DNA of 56,311 nucleotides from a virus, in IMG/VR virus record IMGVR_UViG_3300013763_000001, positions 1 to 56,311 of that record; one strand, given 5' to 3'. Of this stretch, positions 5,380 through 11,632 are shown piece after piece. The first letter of the stretch is position 1; each line of letters opens with the position of its first letter. The notes below the pieces were generated by a model, which did not search any database, was not told where the DNA came from, and was given only the letters and a program-made list of their open reading frames with translations. The position numbers were made by a program, and so were the translations under genes.

Positions 5380-6831
5380 TTACCTTCCTGTCGCCTTACC
5401 GCCGAGGACATTGGCGCCGACCTTGCCACCCAGGACACTCGCCGCCGTTCGTCCGCCGAGGACATTGGCGCCGACCTTGCCACCGACCCAGGGTATGCCG
5501 GTGGTTGCCGTCTGGAGCACGAACCGGAAGCCGGCATCGCGGTACCCCAGCGCCGCCAGCTGTAGGCGGAGACCGGCATCGCGGTAGGCAAGGACGGCGA
5601 GCGCAAAGCGGAATCGCGCGTCATGCCAGGCTTGCCCAGCCAGCCGGAAGCGCAGCGCCGCATCGCGTGTGCTCGCCGCTGCCAACCGAACGCGCATCTG
5701 CGTGTCACGGTAGGTCGCCGCTGAGGCCAGCCGGAAGCGGCTGGTTGTATCGCGGTAGCCGGTCGCCATGAGCCGGAAGCGCAGCGCAACGTTCCGGTAG
5801 GCGGAGCCTGGCACATTCAGGACGAACCGCAGGCCGCTGTCCCGGTAGGCGGTTGCTCGCAGCCGGAAGCGCAGTGCCGTATCGCGGTACGCCTGGGCAG
5901 CAAGCCGGAAGCGGAGCGCGGCATCGCGCCAGGCGGCTCCCTGCAACCGGAAGCGGAGCGCTACATCCCGGAACGCCGGAGCGGATACTAGGCGGAACCG
6001 GAGCGCACTATCGCGCCAGGCTGTTGCCTGAAGTCTGAAGCGTGCAGCCGCGTCCCGAAACGTGACCGGCGAGACCAGGCGAAAGCGAAGTGCGGCGTCC
6101 TTATACGCCTGCGCAAGGAGGCGGAACCGTAGCGCCGCGTCCCGGTAGACGGTCGCCGATACGAGCCGGAAGCGCAGCGCCGCATCTTTGTACGCCGTCG
6201 CGCCAGAAGCTGCCTTGTAGCTGGCGCTGACGGCGGCGTAATCCGTCGCGGGGAATGTCCAAGAGGAAATCTCTGACGTTCCACCGGCCAGGAGCTTATA
6301 CGTGTAGCCGGATGACTCAATACCTGTCCCCGAGCCGGTAAAGTCCTGGGTCCAAGTCGTCGATGCCAGCGTTGGAGCGGTAGCGGTATTCCAGTCGATG
6401 TTGAGGATGGCTATGGCAAGACCGGCGCTAGCGCCAGTGGCAAGCGTGCCAGCGTTACCGGACGTGGCCGACGCAGCGGTATTGCTCGCGGTCACATCCA
6501 GCGGCGTGGTCGTCGCTGTGCCGCTCCATTCGTTGAATACCGCCGTCTGGAAAGTCGGGCCCGCTGCCGATTGCATACTCGTCACGCCGGAGGGTGCGAC
6601 CAGGGAGAAGATGTCGGCAAACTCATTGTCAGTGCCAACCGTCGCGTTGATATCCCGGTTGAACGTCCCAGCGCCACCGGTGGAAGTAACGCCGGTAGCA
6701 GCAACCCCGGTGCTATACGACGCAACCCGGTACGTCAGGAGATTGTTCGCTGCCGGACTATGTGTCCAACTAAGGGCGAGACTGCTGTTTGTATGCAGGA
6801 GTCCAGAGTTGGCGACGTTGACGACGGCCAT
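5380..6831 (-). CDS. Fibre-like protein: lectin-like N-domain plus sixteen RDAALRFRL repeats
   Basis: A 483-aa protein. Residues 1-207 form a beta-rich, Ser/Thr/Ala-rich domain with a concanavalin-like look (AGLAIAILNIDW, then DYAAVSASYKA). Residues 213-441 are sixteen repeats of about 14 residues with consensus A-Y-R-D-A-A-L-R-F-R-L plus a variable linker. Residues 449-478 are three copies of a VGxxVLGGK motif. It is probably an extended host-binding or virion surface protein at the end of the late operon. The repeats alternate charged and hydrophobic residues as in beta-strands. Confidence 0.6.
   Translation of the reverse strand: MAVVNVANSGLLHTNSSLALSWTHSPAANNLLTYRVASYSTGVAATGVTSTGGAGTFNRDINATVGTDNEFADIFSLVAPSGVTSMQSAAGPTFQTAVFNEWSGTATTTPLDVTASNTAASATSGNAGTLATGASAGLAIAILNIDWNTATAPTLASTTWTQDFTGSGTGIESSGYTYKLLAGGTSEISSWTFPATDYAAVSASYKAASGATAYKDAALRFRLVSATVYRDAALRFRLLAQAYKDAALRFRLVSPVTFRDAAARFRLQATAWRDSALRFRLVSAPAFRDVALRFRLQGAAWRDAALRFRLAAQAYRDTALRFRLRATAYRDSGLRFVLNVPGSAYRNVALRFRLMATGYRDTTSRFRLASAATYRDTQMRVRLAAASTRDAALRFRLAGQAWHDARFRFALAVLAYRDAGLRLQLAALGYRDAGFRFVLQTATTGIPWVGGKVGANVLGGRTAASVLGGKVGANVLGGKATGR
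5398..5487 (-). repeat. Three Gly-rich VLGGK repeats at C-terminus of fibre-like protein
   Basis: The encoded segment reads GGKVGANVLGGRTAASVLGG and then a third copy, GKVGANVLGGK. On the DNA the unit includes GAGGACATTGGCGCCGACC, which is repeated twice. Confidence 0.8.
5509..6192 (-). repeat. Sixteen degenerate ~42-nt coding repeats (YRDAALRFRL)
   Basis: The repeats have diverged at the DNA level (different codons) but keep the protein pattern [YFW]-[RK]-D-x3-R-[FV]-x-L. This means they are maintained by selection on the protein rather than created by recent slippage. Confidence 0.85.
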
Positions 6832-6832
6832 G

Positions 6833-7276
6833 CTAGCCCACCGTCTCCAGCACGGTCAGGCCGAATGAAATCGGCCCCCCGGCAACGGTCATATAGGCGC
6901 GGTAGGCCGTCGGATAGCCGCCTACCGTCGAATCGTAGGGAATACCCAGTCCCACACTCGGCGTCATAATCGGCAGTCCCGTATGCCGGTCAGTCCCCCA
7001 ACTGCCGGTCGGTTCCCCAGTGACGTCCCCCTCGGTGGACTGCGGGAACGTTGCGCCACCGTCCCAGGACCACTGGATGCCGAAGGTGATTGACATACTC
7101 GTGCTGCTAAACGGTTGTGCGAAACCGGTGAACGGCGCGGTGATAATTCCAGTCGTGCAGTCGACCGCAACGGTCGCATAATCGAACCCTGCCGGGACGG
7201 CGCTGGCCGGCGTGGTCCGTGTGCCGTTGTGCTGGTTGGCTATCGGCACAGTGGCGACGGTGGATGTAGTACTCAT
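6833..7276 (-). CDS. Late structural/fibre protein, beta-rich (147 aa)
   Basis: A Thr/Gly-rich protein beginning MSTTSTVATVPIANQHNG, with SMSITFGIQWSWDGGATFP and AYRAYMTVAGGPISFGLTV, consistent with a beta-sandwich virion protein that contacts its neighbour at 5380. No specific family recognised. Confidence 0.5.
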   Translation of the reverse strand: MSTTSTVATVPIANQHNGTRTTPASAVPAGFDYATVAVDCTTGIITAPFTGFAQPFSSTSMSITFGIQWSWDGGATFPQSTEGDVTGEPTGSWGTDRHTGLPIMTPSVGLGIPYDSTVGGYPTAYRAYMTVAGGPISFGLTVLETVG

Positions 7277-7314
7277 GTCACAATTCTCCCTTTACGATGG
7301 AAGTCGCCGGCGGT

Positions 7315-7764
7315 TCACGGCGCGGCGATGCCGAGATGATCCACCGCGAGCGGGCCGAGGTGCTCCCATTTGCAGTCGTAGGCGTTGTCCACAAACGTCC
7401 TCAACGTGTCGGTGCGATAGTCCCAGCAGGCGAAGGACGTTTCGCCGTTGAGACCGTAGAGGTAGCCAATCAGATGCGCCAAGGTATGGCGCCCCATTGA
7501 CGTTGAGGCGACGGCCAGCTTCAGTTGCACGAACCGGCCGGTATTGTCGTGACTGGTGCCGAGCTCCGCTACCTGGCCGTTGGGGCAGACTAGCCGGAGC
7601 TTCTGACGGCCCTTGCGCGGCAGTTCCGTCCAGTCGCGGCGGTATTCCTCAATGACGGTCCCATCGTGGAACTTCATCACCCAGAACGAGCGGCCGGACA
7701 GGCGTGCGTAGGCAACCGGATCACCGGACACGGCGAAACGGATGGGGTCAAGAATGCCGAGCAA
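7315..7764 (-). CDS. Late protein of unknown function (149 aa)
   Basis: Starts MLGILDPIRFAVSGDP and contains VMKFHDGTVIEEYRRDWTEL and KLRLVCPNGQVAELG, and a C-terminal aromatic helix region. The globular composition differs from the Thr/Ala-rich fibre genes on either side. It lies between fibre-like genes, and the plus-strand HNH gene with its leader is inserted upstream of it. Not recognised. Confidence 0.5.
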   Translation of the reverse strand: MLGILDPIRFAVSGDPVAYARLSGRSFWVMKFHDGTVIEEYRRDWTELPRKGRQKLRLVCPNGQVAELGTSHDNTGRFVQLKLAVASTSMGRHTLAHLIGYLYGLNGETSFACWDYRTDTLRTFVDNAYDCKWEHLGPLAVDHLGIAAP

Positions 7765-7811
7765 GGGAAGTCCTTTCAGGCGCTACCAGGGGGAAAGCAA
7801 GCGCGGCGTGC

Positions 7812-7888
7812 TATACTGAAGGGTCAAATTGGAGTGCTCCCGCACTGCGCTAACAGCCGGGAGCCGTCACCGAAGATTGGAGCCTTCG
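7812..7888 (+). promoter_or_regulatory. Guest-gene leader cassette 1 (promoter, hairpin, TTGGAG RBS)
   Basis: Extended -10 TGC-TATACT (7812-7817), then GAAGGGTCAAATTGG. A 7-bp stem follows, GCTCCCG (7836-7842) with CGGGAGC (7858-7864), and TTGGAG lies 6-7 nt before ATG 7889. The same order of elements occurs at 14543 and 20703. Confidence 0.7.
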
Positions 7889-8548
7889 ATGCCTGTTCAG
7901 TGTACCTGTCTCTCCTGCGGCGCGTCATTCCCAGTGTTCCCGCATGAAATTCGCCGTGGTCGTGGGCAGTACTGTTCCCGCTCGTGCAAGGCCGAAGGGC
8001 AACGTGGCCCGCGTACCGACCTGATTGAGCGCTTCTGGGCAAAGGTAGATACGTCCGGCGGCCCGGATGCGTGCTGGCCCTGGACAGCTTCACGCCATAG
8101 TTACGGGTACGGTCAAATTGGGCTGCCTGGTGGGGGAATCGTTCGTGCTCACCGTTTGGCCTGGGAAATTGCGAACGGCCCGATACCTGAAGGCAAAGGC
8201 ATCCTCCACTCTTGCGACAACCCACCTTGCTGCAATGCACGCCATTTGCGTCCGGGCACAGACTTGGACAATGCCGCTGACGCCAAAGCGCATGGAAGGC
8301 CACGTGGACGCCGCCGACTGTTGCAAAGAAAGCCGAAAGCACCGCCGAAGATTCCTAATCGGAGCGGTACTCACAACGGACGCGCGAAACTCTCGGAAGC
8401 AGCAGTTCACGACATCATTGCCCACTGCCCCCGCCGAAATGCCGCATACGCCGCCTTTGGGGCAAAATATGGCGTCTCGTTGACCGCAGTCGCATTTGTG
8501 GTGCGCGAGCAGACATGGAAGCATATCCCGCGCACTACAGAAACCTAG
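7889..8548 (+). CDS. HNH homing endonuclease 1 (HNH_3 type with zinc finger)
   Basis: A 219-aa protein. Residues 3-45 form a zinc finger (CTCLSCGAS and YCSRSCK). The HNH core includes CWPWTASRHSYGYGQ, AHRLAWEIANG, then LHSCDNPPCCNARHL and GTDLDN, as in free-standing phage HNH_3 endonucleases. A C-terminal HTH-like DNA-binding segment (KLSEAAVHDI, then WKHIP) follows. It stands alone on the plus strand among minus-strand late genes. Its stop shares the tetranucleotide CTAG with the stop of the convergent gene. Start 7889 was chosen for TTGGAG. Confidence 0.9.
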   Translation: MPVQCTCLSCGASFPVFPHEIRRGRGQYCSRSCKAEGQRGPRTDLIERFWAKVDTSGGPDACWPWTASRHSYGYGQIGLPGGGIVRAHRLAWEIANGPIPEGKGILHSCDNPPCCNARHLRPGTDLDNAADAKAHGRPRGRRRLLQRKPKAPPKIPNRSGTHNGRAKLSEAAVHDIIAHCPRRNAAYAAFGAKYGVSLTAVAFVVREQTWKHIPRTTET

Positions 8549-9276
8549 GCAAAAGTGTACTTCACCGAAACATCATTGGCGTAAGTACCCGTACTTTGGT
8601 TCGGGCCGGTGAACAGAGCGATCATAATATTTATGTTATCGGCTGTGGTTGCGGCTGGGGTAGCAGGGAACTGTAACCAGTCGTTATCTCCCTGTAAACC
8701 TTGGAAATTGGTTGCCCAGTTGGCTCCGGCAGTCGGCGTCACGGCGCCGGTCGTACCGTCCGTCACCACCGGTGCATTGGTCGGAGCAGCGGCAGGAGCG
8801 CCGGCAGTGACCACACGGCCGAACATATTGGCCTTGAGGTAGGAGCGTGCGGTAGCGCCGGTGTCGGTGGTGTTCCCACCCAGCAGCGAGTTATCGCCGC
8901 GCGTGACGGCAGCGTGCGCGTTGGTCGGGTAGGCGGTGAGAATGGGTGCGCTAGCGAAGCTGCCGACGGCATCGTAGTTGATGCGCGCCTGGAGGTAACT
9001 CGCGTTGGTGAACGCGGCCGGGGTCGTACTCGTGGTGCCGAGCACACCCAGCGAGGTCGTGTCTGCGCTGAACACGTAGAGGTAGGGCACCGCAGCGGTT
9101 GCGGCCGGCCGTGTCATGTACGGCCAGGATGCTGAGGCGGTGGCACCGGCGGTGTTGACATCCAGGAAGCGCAACTCCTGGCCGGTGCCAGCACCCCAGG
9201 CAGGGACGTTACTCCAAACGGGCGTCGCCTGGGTGCCGGTGTTGGCTTGGATCTGGAGCGTCGAAAAATCGGCCAA
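8545..9276 (-). CDS. Late structural protein, Thr/Ala-rich (243 aa)
   Basis: Begins MADFSTLQIQANTGTQATPV. The composition is Ala/Thr/Asn-rich with beta-strand periodicity and ends in DVSVKYTFA. Probably a virion surface or fibre component of the tail-lysis region. Its stop overlaps that of the HNH guest gene by 4 nt (CTAG). No catalytic motif seen. Confidence 0.55.
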   Translation of the reverse strand: MADFSTLQIQANTGTQATPVWSNVPAWGAGTGQELRFLDVNTAGATASASWPYMTRPAATAAVPYLYVFSADTTSLGVLGTTSTTPAAFTNASYLQARINYDAVGSFASAPILTAYPTNAHAAVTRGDNSLLGGNTTDTGATARSYLKANMFGRVVTAGAPAAAPTNAPVVTDGTTGAVTPTAGANWATNFQGLQGDNDWLQFPATPAATTADNINIMIALFTGPNQSTGTYANDVSVKYTFA

Positions 9277-9310
9277 TGGGGTGCCTTTCCGCTATGGTGC
9301 AAGGGGTCAG

Positions 9311-9334
9311 CGCGCGGCTCGAGCGAGCCGCGCG
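9311..9334. repeat. GC-rich inverted repeat upstream of the structural gene
   Basis: The strand GCGCGGCTCG (9312-9321) pairs with CGAGCCGCGC (9324-9333), with a 2-nt centre. It lies in the 117-nt spacer between the holin-like gene (ends at 9394) and the gene starting at 9276. There is no U-tract on either side, so it may block readthrough, be an RNA processing site or act as an operator. Confidence 0.5.
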
Positions 9335-9393
9335 AAACGAGCGAAGGGACGCCGCCTGGTCAGTGCCGAAGGCGACGTGCCAGGTGGTAGCGA

Positions 9394-9903
9394 CTACGGA
9401 AGTTTTCCAGCCGCCGCTTCACCGCCGCTCACCGGGGTGATGTCGATGATCCGGGCGTCGGGGGCGGCAGGCGTGGGGGCGATTTGCAGTGTGACGACGT
9501 GCTGGGTGGGGGGTGCTGGCTGAATGACAACCGGGGCAGGCTTGACGTTGGTGCTGTCGTCTCGGATGGTTTGCGCCATCGCGATTGGCACCGGGAGGCC
9601 GCTCACGGTGCCAGGTGGCGTGGCACTGCCGGTCAACAGGTGATAAATTCCTATTGCACTGGCGCCGGACAACGCACCGGAGCCGACCAACAAGAGCCAA
9701 GAATTGCCGGTGGCCGGCCACGGTCCCCCAATGAGCGTATCGACCGCCATCAACGCCACACCGAGCAAGAGCGCGAGCGCACGAACGAGCGTGTCATGGT
9801 TGGGGGCAGTCGGCTGGACCCACACCTCCAACAGTGGTTTGAATAGAGTTTGGATGAGTACCGCCACGAGTGCGGCGACGGTGCCATCGACGACAAAGTT
9901 CAT
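9394..9903 (-). CDS. Holin-like membrane protein with long cytoplasmic tail
   Basis: A 169-aa protein. Hydrophobic segments lie at about residues 5-25 (DGTVAALVAVLIQTLF), 40-58 (LVRALALLLGVALMAVDTL) and 69-90 (LLLVGSGALSGASAIGIYHL), followed by a Pro/Thr-rich 75-residue tail. The position near the lysin gene supports a holin or lysis-membrane role. Assignment is by topology and context only. It overlaps the PLD-like gene by 4 nt. Confidence 0.5.
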   Translation of the reverse strand: MNFVVDGTVAALVAVLIQTLFKPLLEVWVQPTAPNHDTLVRALALLLGVALMAVDTLIGGPWPATGNSWLLLVGSGALSGASAIGIYHLLTGSATPPGTVSGLPVPIAMAQTIRDDSTNVKPAPVVIQPAPPTQHVVTLQIAPTPAAPDARIIDITPVSGGEAAAGKLP

Positions 9904-10526
9904 TGCGCGGGTACTCCTTCTGCTACCTGGGGGACGGCGGCCTGCATGACCGCTGCTTGTGCTTCCGGCGTGCTGGCCGGGGTTGGGATGGCGATGGGAG
10001 GATGAGTAGGTACTGGCTGGAGTTCCGGCTTACAGTGATTGTGTTCCCAGTCCCAGTTGAATTTGTCCAGAGCCTGCTGTACCTCGCCGGGATCATTGGT
10101 GTAGATGAAGATATTGTCCTGGAGTTGTGCGCTGTCGCTCAGGTTATAGCTTCCTGTGGCAAGTGCCGACGTGTCGGACAGCGCCCCGTCAGCGCCGTCG
10201 ATGATCGTGTTCTTAAGGTGGTCTAACTGACCATGTTCGCTACTGCCAATCTTGACCTGGATGCGACCGTTGACAGCGCCAGCATCAACCAGGATTTGAA
10301 CAGCGTGCTTGTCTGCGGGACCGCCGTATTGGCGAACGTCGTTGAACACTCGAACCAGGACGCCTCGATTCGCCGCCGTCACGATATTCGTGACGAACAC
10401 GAGATCGGTCAGGCCGAACATCTCACAATCGAGACTGTGCTGAGCCGTCAGAGGCAGCGCATCAACGACGCTCTTTACGTCGTCACCGGGTGAGTAAAGT
10501 GTGTGCCTGAAGCGGATGACGCTCAC
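9900..10526 (-). CDS. Phospholipase D-like nuclease (HKD motif)
   Basis: A 208-aa protein with one complete HKD signature, H103-x-K105-x4-D110 (DHLKNTIID), followed by GSYN at 125-128 and an SxxxQLQDN segment, as in the single-motif PLD nucleases (Nuc/BfiI-like) that act as dimers. N-terminal strands DLVFVTNIV and GVLVRVFND complete the fold. The C-terminal 45 residues are Pro/Ala-rich. Likely a nuclease, possibly attacking host DNA late in infection. It is coupled to the genes on both sides. Confidence 0.7.
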   Translation of the reverse strand: MSVIRFRHTLYSPGDDVKSVVDALPLTAQHSLDCEMFGLTDLVFVTNIVTAANRGVLVRVFNDVRQYGGPADKHAVQILVDAGAVNGRIQVKIGSSEHGQLDHLKNTIIDGADGALSDTSALATGSYNLSDSAQLQDNIFIYTNDPGEVQQALDKFNWDWEHNHCKPELQPVPTHPPIAIPTPASTPEAQAAVMQAAVPQVAEGVPAQ

Positions 10527-10918
10527 TTGATTATCCTAGCGAGTTGTGCCACTTCCGTCACGACATCCTCACCCCTTCCGACGCGCCGCGTGATGCACAT
10601 TTTCTTGGTCGCAGCAAACAACAGTACGAACTCTGTAGAGACGATGGCCGTTAGGTTGCCGTGTGCTGCGCTGAATTCGGCCACGAGATCACCCTGATAC
10701 GTACTATCCAGGTACGGCTCACCAGGCAGTACGGCGGCTGTCGTGGCAAAGAAGTCGGTCCCTGCCGCTGCAATTTCTCGCGTGAGGTAGCACCCGTCGG
10801 TCTCAGTGAGGTCAGGTGGCAAGATCGAGTCTCGGATACGGCGCTGTATAATCGGCAGCCAACTAACGGTCTCAGCCGGAGTCGCCGTCAGCGTTGCGCC
10901 CTGCGGTTGGTCAGTCAC
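10523..10918 (-). CDS. Unknown protein paired with the PLD-like nuclease
   Basis: A 131-aa protein with a GTG start overlapping the upstream stop (GTGA). Helical N-terminal half. The C-terminal half has strands EFSAAHGNLTAIV, EFVLLFAATKK and a basic helix. The stop overlaps the PLD gene start (ATGA). The tight pairing suggests a partner, chaperone or inhibitor of the nuclease, which is inference from operon structure only. Confidence 0.55.
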   Translation of the reverse strand: MTDQPQGATLTATPAETVSWLPIIQRRIRDSILPPDLTETDGCYLTREIAAAGTDFFATTAAVLPGEPYLDSTYQGDLVAEFSAAHGNLTAIVSTEFVLLFAATKKMCITRRVGRGEDVVTEVAQLARIIK

Positions 10919-11025
10919 GGTCGCCGTCCGGCCAGTCCGACAATCTCACGGATTGCCCACACCACCAGGTAGATGAACAGAAGCAGTTCGTCGGCATGCA
11001 GGAGCCAGTTCCAATCGAGTGACAT
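10915..11025 (-). CDS. 36-aa single-span membrane protein
   Basis: ATG at 11025 after GGGAC. The sequence MSLDWNWLLHADELLLFIYL continues to a basic end, AGRRP. One transmembrane helix spans residues 14-30. It overlaps the GTG of the following gene. Its place in the lysis region suggests a pinholin, antiholin or small accessory factor, but nothing specific is recognisable. Confidence 0.55.
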   Translation of the reverse strand: MSLDWNWLLHADELLLFIYLVVWAIREIVGLAGRRP

Positions 11026-11046
11026 TGAGAGTCCCTTTCGTTGCGA

Positions 11047-11628
11047 CTATGCGATGCCGAGTAGTTGCTCCACCCGGCGTCGAGTGTTCGGTGCGAGCAC
11101 CTTCTTGTCCTTGCCTTTGAGATACCAGGCGCGGGCGTCCGACTTCCTGCCTTGAATCGCCCGGCCAGCGCCCCGCCAGTCCGCTACCATCTCCCGGATG
11201 TATCGCTCCGGCATCTCTAGCACCTTGGTCTCGCCGCTGTCCTCTTTCAGAATGTAGAATTGGTAGTGGTGTGGATTCCTGTGGATGTGCAGCAGCCAGG
11301 CCTTGTCGAAGTCCGCTTCCACCCGCTCTTTCGTCCACCGGAAAAAGACGCGCTCCGAGATGTGGTTGCGGATGTCGCCGTGGTAGTTGCTCTCCAGGAG
11401 CGCCCGCGTCAGGTAGCCGCCACGGCTGCCCTTGCCGTCCTTGCCACCGTAGAAGTTGCGGGCATAGGGAATGAATTCACTGGGTCGGAACTTGCTCAGG
11501 TCATGGACGATGCCAGCGAAGGGGATGCCGAGTCGACAACAGGCGATGAAGACGTACCACTTATGCCGAAAGACGTACCAGAGATATCGGAGATTCACGC
11601 CGTCCCCCATCCACAGCCGGCGAAGCAC
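11047..11628 (-). CDS. DUF5662 family protein
   Basis: A 193-aa protein. The segment LRYLWYVFRHKWYVFIACCR, then GIVHDLSKFRPSEFIPYARNF, is diagnostic of DUF5662 (RHK..V, HDxSKF and EFxPYAxxF), and a second histidine pair IHRNPHHYQF follows. The arrangement of His/Asp residues recalls HD-type metal hydrolases, though function is unknown. The annotated GTG start is 11628. GTG at 11598, with GGGGGA in front, is an alternative that begins closer to the conserved domain. Confidence 0.75.
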   Translation of the reverse strand: MLRRLWMGDGVNLRYLWYVFRHKWYVFIACCRLGIPFAGIVHDLSKFRPSEFIPYARNFYGGKDGKGSRGGYLTRALLESNYHGDIRNHISERVFFRWTKERVEADFDKAWLLHIHRNPHHYQFYILKEDSGETKVLEMPERYIREMVADWRGAGRAIQGRKSDARAWYLKGKDKKVLAPNTRRRVEQLLGIA

Positions 11629-11632
11629 CTAT

